NCBI GenBank assembly: GCA_002964805.2
Contig: PUDQ02000126.1
Location: 39,168 to 103,167 of the forward strand
Direction of reading: 5' to 3'
Length of the DNA stretch: 64,000 nucleotides
Source of the DNA: Trametes villosa
Lineage: Eukaryota; Basidiomycota; Agaricomycetes; Polyporales; Polyporaceae
Positions within the stretch are counted from its first letter, which is position 1. Every line of letters begins with the position of its first letter. A model generated the notes under the pieces. The model was given only the letters and a program-made list of their open reading frames with translations, was not told the DNA's origin and did not search any database. A program made the position numbers and the translations under genes. Shown piece by piece: positions 11,341-21,365 of this stretch.

Positions 11341-12394
11341 TTCCCAATTTATGCGGCATAAAAACATTCACTCACAAAAATACTATTTCTGCTATCTCAG
11401 TCTGGGAGCATTTCTTGGAGACCAAAAAAATCGCAGTCCAGGAGTGAAAGCCAATGGCAGAGAACACGGATTCCGCATTCCCTGCCATCAACTTTGTACA
11501 TGTTTGGCTCCCAATATAAATGCCTTCTTTTTGGACCTTTGGATGGTCCAAATATTATGAATAATGTGTCAATGGAAAGCTCTGAGTGAGTAGGATCTAA
11601 TGGGGTACATATCAGGATGTAATACCCACTCTAGCACTCATAAATAGGGCGACACATGCCCATTAGTGCCCCAATCCAGCCACATTCAGCTTCTACAGCT
11701 CTTATCTCAGTATAATGAGCACAAACCCCCCAAGTATCATATACCATTGGATTCAGCTTTTCAAAACCTATTCAATGGGATATCCTACATGTTGCAAAGT
11801 AGTAATAGGCTGCATAAATACTCAAATTGTGCCCAAAATGGCAGCAGAGTATAGCATAATCAATTTGTCCAGGATTTTCAGCATGGTACCATAGCCCAGT
11901 CAATGAAACACCTCCTGTGGTGTGCTAGGCAGACAAATGCTGAGGTATTAAATCCTGTAGAATGCATTATATCAAGAGGAAAGGATGCACATTGATGTCA
12001 GCTGTGGCTGAAAACAAACAAAGCCAAAGATGGCAGGGAACGGGGATTCTGCATTCCATGCGATCAGCTTTGGTTTTGTTTGGCCCAGGACACGAGTTCC
12101 TTTGTATTTCCAGCCCTGGTAGTCCAACTGAAATGAAACAAGTTGTTAGCAGGAAGCTATCCATGACTAGGATCACATTGTGTAAAAGTAAGGTGTGATG
12201 TCCACTACAGCACTGTCTAACAGTGCTACAACTCCCCATTAGTGCCACAGTTCAGCCACATCCAGTTTCTCTGGCTAATATCTTGGTACTTCATGCACTA
12301 ACCCCCAGAGTGTTATATGTCATCAGATTCAGCTTTTCCATATATATCAAATGGTAGACGCTAACTATCCCAAACTGTGACATAGACCTGAAAA
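11341..12394 (-). repeat. Inverted copies of the about 2-kb repeat (left-arm part)
   Basis: Read on the minus strand, about 11,440-11,760 matches 7,500-7,830 and 4,260-4,450 (shared words include cactaatg and accattggatt). About 11,960-12,394 is a second, more diverged copy that also matches 14,745-15,140. Each has a hairpin at the equivalent position. No gene is supported. Confidence 0.5.
12015..12082. repeat. Hairpin at the recurrent palindrome site
   Basis: The outer arms caaacaaagccaaag and ctttggttttgtttg pair with one mismatch; pairing weakens towards the centre, where gcagggaa and attccatgc partly match. This is the same location in the repeat as the 7,768-7,839 palindrome, but the arm sequence is different. 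Confidence 0.55.
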
Positions 12395-13391
12395 CCATCA
12401 GTAGTGTTGGATCACCCCAGTTTCGACCAAGTCAATATATCTAAATCCTGTTACCACAAGTGGTCTTGCAGATAAATTGTATATGAACTGTCCTTGCATC
12501 AAAGTAGTCATGAGCTATGGCTGATAGTAGAGATAGGAAGGAAAGTCGGTGAATCACAACTGTGTAGCTGTTTATGTACCCAAGTGGTCATTCAATTATT
12601 GACAGCGTAGATCTATAGTTACTAATCTCACTAGCTACCTTGAATTTGTTATGTCAAGCAAACAAGAAGTGTAACACTTCTGTTAAGCTGGCTTTGCTAA
12701 GACCCATGTGAGATATCTATGGTTTGAAAGTGCTCGTAGGATCACTTGGCAAATTGATAAGTCAGGATAATAAACCAGGAAGCAGGCTGCATCATTGTGA
12801 GAAGCTATAATCAGTTCATGCACCCAAACTCCAGCTCTGTGACATCACTTCAGATTTGTAATTGCTATTTGTTGGTGAATGCCATGGCTTATGTGATGGA
12901 TCTTAAAGCACAAATAACCCAACTTTCTGAAAGCAATACTAGTGTTTGAACATCTCTTAATATGAGGAGATATGAGCAATTCACATAGACCTTGCATGCT
13001 AAGGTGCCTAAACATCAAGAAGCAATGCTGATATATCTTTAATCGGATACAGAAAAATCAGATCAGCTGCTAACACTTTGTAGGAGATACCCTGCAACAA
13101 GACAATTGCTGTAAGTCACATACATATCAATTCATTCAGTGCAGTCTCCTTTGTACGTTGCTTGTCCAGTCAATAAGGCAGTAAATTTGGTCAATAGTCT
13201 CAAGTGAATATCATCTGACATCATCAAATCCAGAAAAGAGGCAGATTCAGATCAACACAATGTTGTTAGTGAGGCTCTTTAGTCAAATTCAAAGCAAGTA
13301 ATGCTTTACGGTAGTTATTCATTGTGTTGAGAGATGTTTATATGTGATAAAATACTCTACAACATCTCATCAATCCGACATGCCAGTATTG
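12395..13391 (-). repeat. Inverted copy of the 1,216-2,366 repeat block
   Basis: Read on the minus strand this matches 1,216-2,366, including the shared words ttgtggtaacagga and ggtgatccaaca. It is AT-rich with few CpG sites. The block continues on the far side of the MITE-like insertion at 13,392. Confidence 0.55.
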
Positions 13392-13543
13392 TGTCGCAAG
13401 TCCCGCCTCTAGCGTATCATGGGATCACAAGCGGACTCCCGCCTCATAGTCCACTTATACACGCCTTGTATGCCTCGGCAAGGTCATCATAAGCAGGTTA
13501 TAAGGCGGGGTCCACTGATAACGGGGGTGTGATACTCGCGACA
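13392..13543. mobile_element. 152-bp MITE-like element
   Basis: The ends TGTCGCAAGT and (reverse complement of the right end) TGTCGCGAGT form terminal inverted repeats, and internal inverted segments (ggactcccgcctcata and tataaggcggggtcc) continue the fold. The element keeps its CpG sites, while its host repeat does not. The uninterrupted host sequence is present at about 14,681-14,700 (ccagtattggccc), giving an empty-site comparison. The flanks share TG at both ends, so a 2-bp target duplication is possible but not proven. It encodes nothing. Confidence 0.7.
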
Positions 13544-14809
13544 TGGCCCTCTCCACCCAAATTCAAGTGCTGAGCCATTGCTTTCGTGAAATACATGAAA
13601 TCCAGAAGAAAGGAGGGACATCAATGTAAGCTGTGGCTTGTGACACAAATCCCCCTGTGTCTCTGGTCCTAGTAGTTTAACAAACCAGAAACAAGTTATT
13701 GAGACATTGGGTTCAGCTGTTTACATGTATCTCATGGTGAATGATATGTGTGCCAAACATAGTCACAGGGCTTGGAAAATATTGGTCATGTTGTATCACC
13801 CCATATATAGATTTACCCTATTTGCCTAGCCCTTGTGAGCACAACAATCAAATTGTCTTGCAGATGGAACATGGGTGACAATATTCCTATACCGGAGTAG
13901 TCAAAAGCTGACATTGATAGTAGACATAGTGAGCCAATCTTGTAGCTGTTTCTCTACTCAAGTGACCATTCAATTATGAATTGCTTAGATGTACAGTAGG
14001 TTATTTTACTGGCTGCATGAAACATATATCACAGTGCAGGCTGTCTGCTATGCTGAGCAAATGCACCAATTTTGTTGAGCTGTCTCTGATGTGATAAATG
14101 AATAAGCCGGCATGATACACAAAAAGCTCAACTTTCCATCATGAAAAGCTTTAGCCTGTATTTGCTCACAAGCTGTAGCTCTATGATACCAATGCCAATT
14201 TGCAATAACTGTTGTTGGTGAATGTCGTAGCTTATCAAAATGAACTGAAAATATATACTCATCTACAATGCTTAAACCAAGACCTGTGTTTAGACATTTA
14301 TTGATATATGAATATACATCCAGTACAGCTCAATCAAACACAGACAGTAACACCGGTTGCTAGCAATTCTGTAGGGGCTGCCACCTAATGAGACAATTTC
14401 CTCAAAGGAACATGTATGCTAACTGCTCTATCCATAGGAAAGCAAGCATTCCCAGTGGAGTTAGGCAGATATTTTGTGGCCTTACTGCAATAAGCAATAT
14501 GCAGATCCAAATTAACATGGTGTTGTCAGTAAATCAGAATCTTGAATCTCAAAATATGGAGGTACATTGAGGCCTTGCGTCAAGATGGCACTATGGAATG
14601 CTGCATATTAGCTTTTCAGTGTAGGAAGAGGTGTTAACATATAACCAAAATTCTCTGCAACACCTCATCAGTCAGATATGCCAGTATTGGCCCTTTTTCC
14701 CCAAGTTAACCAGAATTGGAGATATTGACTTGATCTGTATAGAGGGTTATCCAACACTACTGATGGTTTTCAAGCCTATGACACAGTTTGGGATAATTAG
14801 TGTCTACCA
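13544..14809. repeat. Decayed repeats; no supported gene
   Basis: This is AT-rich, CpG-poor sequence. The stretch from about 14,340 to 14,545 is another inverted relative of the 1,216-1,440 unit (word cagatccaaattaacatggt). Short frames such as 14,388-14,570 are chance openings. Confidence 0.45.
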
Positions 14810-16780
14810 TTAGATATATATGGAACAGCTGAATCTGATGACATATAACACTTTGTTGGTTTGTGTGTGCAGTACTCACATATTAGCCAAAGAAACTGGA
14901 TGTGGCTGAACTGTGGTACTATTGGGGAATTGTAGCACTGTTAGACAGTGCTGTAGTGGACATCACACCTCACTTGTTACACAGTGCGATCCTACTTATA
15001 GATAGCTTCCTGCTAACACCTGTTTCATTTCATCTGAACTACCAGGGCTAGAAATACAAAGGGATTTGTGTGAAGAGCCAAACAAGACCGAAGCTGATGG
15101 CAGGGAACGCACTTTGGCTTTGCTTGTTCTCAGCTACAGCTCACATTATTGCCCCCTCATCTAGCTCTTTTGGCCACTGCTCCTCCAGTTCTGCTCCAAA
15201 TCAAATGAGTCACATACTGTTGAAAAGGTGCTCTTGAGCTCTACGATCTGAGGATATTGGCATGTATTAATGACCATCATGTCCTACATAATACTTCATT
15301 AGAAGGACACATAAATCGCTTAATCAGCCTGTACAGCAGTGTACAGTCAATTTGAATTGATCACTAGAACCTCAGACCAAGCTTAGGTCTGAAAAGTATA
15401 TAGAGGTGTAGTTGTGATACAATTACCTCTTTGTCCCTTCAAACCATTGATGTCTTATTCACTCAAGCAAAAAGCAGTAAATTGCTGTTTACACAGTAGT
15501 CTCCTTACTAAGTAGTGCTCTATAATATAGCTGTGGTCAAGGGCTACATACTGTGATTGTTTCTGTGGGCCTGTATACTCTAGTTGTTACACAAATGCAG
15601 GTTTTCTACTATTCAAAGCAAGGCTCATGGAGCCTTTTCTTCCTGCAAAATAAGCACCCAAGCACAAAATATGGCTAAGTCTGTTTGGTGCTAGTAGAAG
15701 TTGCTGTGCTGGGACTTCCACTAGTGCCCAAGCGCCTTGGCCAAATTTTCTTGAAAATGGGCGCTTTTTGCGGTATGTTTCCAAGTGGTGTATACTGTTA
15801 AAAAGAAGTTTTTGAGGGCTATATAATGATGCTGAGAAACCATGGCATTGCATATGACAATGCACAGTATTCTGCAAAATACTGCTTGACAGTATCTATT
15901 GAAAGCCATACCTCCTTCAGTGTATTTCTAAATTGCATGCACTATTTACACTTATGAAGCTCTTCTAGAGCTCCACTGTATGAGGGTACAGTACCATAGC
16001 CTAACCCACTGATGCTCCATGATTTGGCCAGGCTGTTCATCGTGTAATAGGGGCCTGTGGCACCAAGAGAGTTTACTCTTAATACCAAGTTGTCAAGATT
16101 ATGGTAAATGTAAGCATATGACATTGAGCAGTTAACACAGCTACCAACCAAGCTATTGCAGCATTCACAACACTCGAGTATAGTGCACCATAGCCTATAC
16201 AGCAACAAACTATGACTCAGCAAGGCACTTGCACTTAGGTGCCCACACTAGATCTGTGTACTGGGGCATGCAGACATGCCTATTGAAGACTTGCACTTGG
16301 TTGACAGTGTACATCAATGAAGTATGGCTGCAACAAAGGGCAACGTAGGTTAACATAGTGTGACGTTGCATACTATCACTATCCTACCTTCAAGATACAA
16401 GCAATGTGCATGCCCCGCATAGAAACATTGTTAGCACCCTCTGGTGCTGTGAATAGTGGTTGGCAGAGTGACTGCCCATGCTGTGCCATCTAGGGTTACA
16501 CAGGCACCCACTGGTGAGCATTAGAGCAAGACTAGCCAGCATTCAGAGTGGCTGTGTTAGTGATCCATTGAATAGTCCTAAAGTTTCCAATGGATAGGGA
16601 CCCTAACCCCAAGGTTGTGTGTGGAAATGGTATTTGGTATTTGGCACTTATTTCAAATCTAATGATTTCTGAGCTGAGATAAGAGTATTTTCCCACAAGG
16701 TCAGATCAGTGTTACAGGATTTGGCTGGGAACTCACCCCATAAGAAACAATTTCTGTGTTCCTCATCAACCGTAACTAGC
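14810..16780 (+). repeat. Fourth copy of the about 2-kb repeat
   Basis: The order of segments is the same as at 7,481-9,300: the left arm to about 15,280, the middle with cagcctgtacagcagtgtacag near 15,326, a foldback at 15,646-15,778, and the right arm ending near 16,755 with ctcaccccataagaaac. CpG is rare. No conserved frame. Confidence 0.55.
15646..15778. repeat. Foldback element, copy 2
   Basis: The core arms aaaatatggctaag (15,666-15,679) and cttggccaaatttt (15,736-15,749) and the inner arms around gctagtagaagt / acttccactagtg form a hairpin. Outer pairing reaches caaaataagcaccc / gggcgctttttg. It corresponds to 6,407-6,489. Confidence 0.6.
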
Positions 16781-16858
16781 TAGTGGCTGTCTTTCAAGCT
16801 GGACTCACTATTGCCATAAAAGCAACAGGCCAACTTGAAACACTCATACCAACAATAC

Positions 16859-17245
16859 TTAGGTTGTGTTGAATATCTTAGTATAAAGGAACCTGTAAGA
16901 TTTTTGGGAGCTTGCTGATAGACGCTGATATGGCCTCCCCTTCATTCCTCTGTATTTATTTACTTGCAGCGAGAGGTGCATGGATTGCATCTGTGGCAGC
17001 ACGACTGTGTGTGACTGTGCATTGGTGTGTGGCATACAGCAGGAAAAATAGAATTTTTTTGTGAGAAACACATTGAAAACACGGTTTGGATTGAAAGAGT
17101 GTTGCTGCTTTGTTTCTTGCAAGAGCACCTCGAGAATATAACAAAAACATTGCCTGTGTGAATTTTCTTTTCTAAGGTATTTTACGGGGCAAGCAGGCTT
17201 GCAACATTGTCCACGATCCCAACATATCCCTGTTGCGTTCAATTT
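16859..17245 (-). repeat. CpG-depleted member of an inverted repeat pair
   Basis: The part at about 16,987-17,100 aligns with the reverse complement of about 18,960-19,085. Most differences are C/T or G/A at positions where the other copy has CpG. A 127-codon minus-strand frame (16,859-17,242) covers it but shows no known domain and probably reflects chance after decay. Confidence 0.5.
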
Positions 17246-17369
17246 AGGGAATACACTAAAAATGCTTTGTAATCACACCATATTAGGCCTGGGAACCATG
17301 CAAAAACATGGCCCAGGGAAAATATGTGATGTGTTTGCACCAGATTTATCCCATATTGATACAAGTTGC
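17246..17369. other. Short spacer with a hairpin, left of the LTR nest
   Basis: An imperfect hairpin (cctgggaaccatg ... catggcccaggg) lies at about 17,287-17,320. No gene is visible. The five bases before 17,370 are gttgc, the probable target-site duplication of the older LTR. Confidence 0.5.
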
Positions 17370-17757
17370 TGTTACATCCCGTATGCCACTTCTGAAGGTT
17401 CAGACCTCAGGTCCGCCATGTTTGCCCATGTCCACTGTACATCCATTTATGTCTGCTATATATCCGCCATGTCCGCGATGTGTGTCATGTCTGCTTATGT
17501 ATGACCTACTTACTCTGCTTGCTTACTCCGCTCATTACCAACAGTATTGACTCAGAGGGACAAAGGCAATAGCTTATTGTATTCGAACTTTCCTCTTTCG
17601 GACTCCCTTTTACAATGTTTTCTATTGTCTCATCAGAACAAATAGATTACTTCCATAAATACTTGCCTGGATGTAGACTATTCCACAGTTTGTATATTAT
17701 GTTGTAACGCACCATATCTGTGCTCAATCTACTCCTCCGCATTCCTTCACTCTTGTC

Positions 17758-17813
17758 TGACCTCCTCCGCTCGTCCGCCTCTGACCTCCTCCGCTCGTCC
17801 GCCTCTGACCTCC
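17758..17813 (+). repeat. 24-bp tandem repeat inside the old LTR
   Basis: Two perfect copies of a 24-bp unit that begins tgacctcctccgctcg are followed by 8 bp of a third. The related LTR at 60,481 has one similar unit here, so this is a local expansion. Confidence 0.8.
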
Positions 17814-17898
17814 AAACCCCGCCTGTACCCTTGTCTGAAGTCAAGGACACAACTTCACAACTTAGACTCAAGGTGTTGCTAATAGCCTTGCCGAAGTC

Positions 17899-18642
17899 CT
17901 GTTAGGGCCGTGCGGGCTTTAAGTCCGGAACCGGTCGGAGTTGACAGCTCCGAAGCGCGGGAAAGCGGAGCTCCGAACTCCGAAGGCGCGGGAAAGCGGA
18001 CCTGGGCTTCGGAGGTCGGACTTGTCGGACGTAGCAGAGCAGAGGTCCGAACGGAGGCCCACACAAGGGAGGACTTCAGCGAAGCTATTAGCAACACCAG
18101 AGACCCTTGCCACTTGTCCTCAGATTTCGGAGGTGGACAGGTCCGATGTCCGGAGGTCCGACACCGGAATGTTGGACTTACCGGACTAGGAAGGTCGGAG
18201 CTACCGGACGACGAGCAGAGGAAGCGGAAGAAGTAGATTCGGAGAGAAGTAGAAGGAGTGTACAGATGTAGGGGTAAACGAGATGGGTAACGAGATATCC
18301 GAACTGAGTAGCTACAACATACCAGCTACGTATATATAGACTACGAGCCAATTGTTATACCACAACAATAAGAGCGGACTAATAAGGAAGGTAAAAGCGG
18401 AATAAGGTCGGAACTCGGGGAAGACAATAAGACTATTGTTCTAATCGGAATAGAAGCGGAAAAGCGGAGTAAGTAAGTCTGAAACGTCGGACAAGCGGAG
18501 TTAAGTCTGATAAGTGCGGAGTAAGCGGAGTTAAGTCCGATAAGAGCGGACTTAGCGGACCAAAAGCGGAGTAAAAGCGGAGCAAAAGCGGACCAAAGCG
18601 GAGTTGAGTCCGCAGGTGTCGGAGGTCGCACGGGGCGTAACA
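17899..18642 (-). mobile_element. Younger solo LTR inserted in the old LTR
   Basis: This is the reverse complement of the LTR family at 60,481-61,210: it begins tgttagggccgtgcgggc and ends ggtcgcacggggcgtaaca. It is about 744 bp, against 730 bp for the intact 5' LTR. The flanks carry a perfect 5-bp target-site duplication, agtcc at 17,894-17,898 and 18,643-18,647. A TATA-like run, tatatatag, is near 18,331. It retains CpG and is much closer to the intact LTR than the host LTR is. No internal region is left. Confidence 0.92.
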
Positions 18643-18784
18643 AGTCCTTACCCTTGTGCGTTCCTCCCGGGTCCAGGCCCGACCTGACTCCGACTCCGAC
18701 TACTAATCCCCAACCTCCGACCTCTGAGCTCCAACCCCTGAAGTCTGGCCCCAACTCAGTCCCCCGATCTGCACGGTCAAAACA

Positions 18785-19446
18785 GTTACACTCTAAGAGC
18801 ATTCCACGTGTTCTTTGTGAAGTCCCGGCATATCCTTCAGCAGAAACATTGTGTGACTATTTGAAATCATCCCAGCATGCTCGCAATGAAAACATGACAC
18901 ACCACACCTCGAGAACATTACTGCTGTTTTCGGTATGATTCCAGACTATCCCCCCCGAAAACATGGATGGCAATTGCCTTTCAATTCACGCCATGTTTTT
19001 GACATGTTTCCCGCAGAAAAACTCTATCTTGCCCGCTGCGGCACTCTGCAGCAGTGCGTCGGCGCTTGCGTCACTTTTGCCATGCCCACAGCTATTGGGT
19101 GGCAGACAAGAACAAGTTTAGAACTCCTGTCATTCGAATTGCTTAACATCAAGGACACCACTTCTGCAAGTATAACACAGTAGGTGAGCACAGAATCCGT
19201 GGAATTAGATATCGGTTATGACATTTACCATGCCGGCCTATGTATAGTATATAACTTCATTTCCTCCCCCCCCCTTCTCGAAGTTCAATCGCACACATCC
19301 CCGGAAGCCGTCTATTGCTACAAACCGTATTGCGTACCAAAGAAGCAAGATTACTAGCATTAGCGGTGGTAGGAGTATCCATAATGTACCCAAGGTATAC
19401 AACAACAGCGACACGCACAAGCCTAGTAGCGCCACAGCCCTCACTG
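18785..19446. repeat. CpG-retaining member of an inverted repeat pair, then 3' flank of the E3 gene
   Basis: About 18,800-19,160 pairs in inverted orientation with 16,980-17,245 across the LTR nest and keeps its CpG sites. The rest (to 19,446) is the 3' flank of the minus-strand SPX-RING gene. A 68-codon hydrophobic minus-strand frame at 19,238-19,444 lies directly after that gene's stop and is probably untranslated. Confidence 0.5.
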
Positions 19447-21280
19447 TTACATCATTATACAGCCCCTGACGTCGAGCCCGAGCTCCTGCATCTCCTCCTC
19501 GGCGGCCTCGCGCTCGTTCTGCTGCAGCTTCTTCTTCGCCTCGAGCGGGAACCAGTCCTTCATGAAGTTGAGCAACGCCCAGTCCACGTTTGCTGTTCGC
19601 ATGCCCCGGTCAGTTATCAAGAACGGCAGGCTGAATCTGAGAAACACGGAAACTCACATCGATCGGCGGATAGCACGGTAGGTGCGCGGCATATCGGACA
19701 ATGCTCCTCCCCCCGCTTCTGCAACTTGACCAAACACCTACATCGACCAAACACCGTCAGCCCTCACATCCCCATAGCCATCTCCCCATCCCCATCCCCA
19801 CTCACCTAACACAGAACAGATGGCTACAATGCAGCCTAATCGGCTTGAACGCAAGCCCCGTGCAGATCACACACGAATAGTCGTCGATGTGCGGGATGAT
19901 CGGGAGCAGCGTCTCCGTGAGCGCCTGCACGAGGAGGAGCGAGAGCGTGAGCGTCTCGCTCGTGCGCGCGGGGTGCGCGCGCGAGAGCACGAGCGCGCCG
20001 CCCTCGGCCTCGGGGCGCACGACGAAGGGCGAGGTGAGGTCGGGCGCGAGCGGCAGCGCGGTGCGCTTCGCGTGCTTCTTCAGGATCTTGCGCGTCGCTT
20101 CCGAGGTGACATGCTGGAACTAACCTGGCGAGTCAGCAGGGGTGTTGGCGTGTGGGACAAGGGGCGAGCGTACCTTTCGCAGGTCCAGGATGAAGGTGTT
20201 GAGCTCCATGAACGTCTTCAGAGCAACGCGACTCTGTTTCATGCGGAGCTTGAGCGCGCCCTTCGATATTCGCTCGTTCAAGTCCGCCAAAAACGTCCGC
20301 AGCCGCGCCTCCGCGTCCTCAACCTCCCTCTCTCCGCGAAACCGCTCCTGGTGCCCTTGGAAAATGTCCGCTTCCATGTACAGTTGGAATATCTGCCGCC
20401 ATGTGTCCAAGTCCGAGCGCGAGTTGAGAGCAAGGGAGTGAGAGGAGACGGAGATATTCGCAGGGTCGGAGGAATATCGGGAATGTGGATGAAAAGCTGA
20501 GGAATGGGACTGTGGGCGTGAGGCGGAGGATATGTCCTGGGAGAGCGAGCGGAGTGATGACTCGAACTCTGCTCGCTTCGTGACAAGGTAGGCAGCGAGG
20601 GAGTTGAGGGCTTCGGTGAGGGTGCGGAAAAAGGTGGTATCGGAAACAAGGGGTATGATCAGCTCGGCGGGGAGGGCGCTGCATGGGGAGGTTTGGGACC
20701 AGTGTGGAGAAAAGAGGCGAGAGGTGCTCACCTGGTTGTAGCTGTGCTCAAGGAAAGCTCGCCTTCGGAAGCGTCCTGGGAATCTGCATCCGATTGCCCG
20801 GGGTTCAACGACGAGCTCAATGCACTACGGATGATTTCCTCGGGTATTGGAAGGCTGAGGGTGGACTCGGTCTTTGGCGGTGCGGTGGATGGGCCTGCTT
20901 CATCGGATGGAGGGGGTTCATCCGACTCGAGACGGAGGCGGAGGCGGGGCTCGACATGGTCGGCGACGTTCGCGAGTTCATAGATGACGCGCGGACCGAT
21001 AGATGGCTCGGGAGGTGGGCTACCCTCTCGTTGTTTACCCTTGTCGGTGGATGTGGATGGGGGTTGTACGACGCCGTGGAGGATGTCTGGAGAGAGGCCT
21101 GGACAAAGTCTATTCAGCCGCCGGGGCAGGGAGGGGCACACGACCAGACGCACCGAGGGATGTAAGCTCTGCGACGATCTGGTTGATGATCTTCTTGAGC
21201 TGTCTGTACTGGATCGCGCTCTCGCGCAGTTCTGGCGGGAGGGTGAGGAGGAGCTGAGCGTAAGTCTTTGAGAAGTGCAT
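19447..21280 (-). CDS. SPX-RING E3 ubiquitin ligase
   Basis: The start (MHFSKTY at 21,280) opens an SPX domain: the N-terminal helix includes LPPELRESAIQYRQLKK, and a second helical part around 20,120-20,400 contains MEADIFQGHQERFRGERE and ends FILDLRKV. SPX domains bind inositol pyrophosphates and link proteins to phosphate status. A C3HC4 RING finger follows: the SCVICTGLAFKPIRLHCSHLFC part at 19,820-19,900, then, after an intron, CLVKLQKRGEEHCPICRAP near 19,680-19,760. The last exon ends DVRGCIMM with its stop at 19,447. The RING indicates E2 binding and ubiquitin transfer; the architecture matches fungal SPX-RING proteins and plant NLA. At least four introns are needed. It is divergent from the DUF2358-like gene, with only 85 bp between start codons. 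Confidence 0.88.
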
Positions 21281-21365
21281 CGCGGTCGGGCAGAGAGTGT
21301 GATGGACAACAAGCGCCCGTGCGCTCTTGCTCTTGAGCGCGACACCGCGCTCCGTCCTGCACGCC

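Larger units (their letters stand above)
17370..18784 (+). mobile_element. Old solo LTR (Ty3/gypsy-type family), split by a younger LTR
   Basis: It starts TGTTACATCCCGTATGCC, against TGTTACGCCCCGTGCGACC in the LTR at 60,481, and ends gcacggtcaaaaca, against gcacggccctaaca. Internal segments also align: acttactctgcttgcttactccgc, caatagcttattgt, cactcttgtctgacctcc. Removing the 17,899-18,642 insertion and one 5-bp duplication leaves about 666 bp. The flanks gttgc (left) and gttac (right) fit a target duplication with one mutation. Many differences from the young LTR are CpG to TpG/CpA changes. A 24-bp tandem duplication lies at 17,758-17,805. No internal element sequence remains, so it is a solo LTR formed by LTR-LTR recombination. 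Confidence 0.85.

Noticed and set aside
17758..17813. CRISPR-like or satellite array
   Set aside because: It has only two and a third directly adjacent units without spacers; a local tandem duplication inside an LTR.
19238..19444. 68-codon hydrophobic minus-strand frame
   Set aside because: It directly follows the stop of the SPX-RING gene and has no paralogue or promoter evidence; a 3' untranslated region is more likely.
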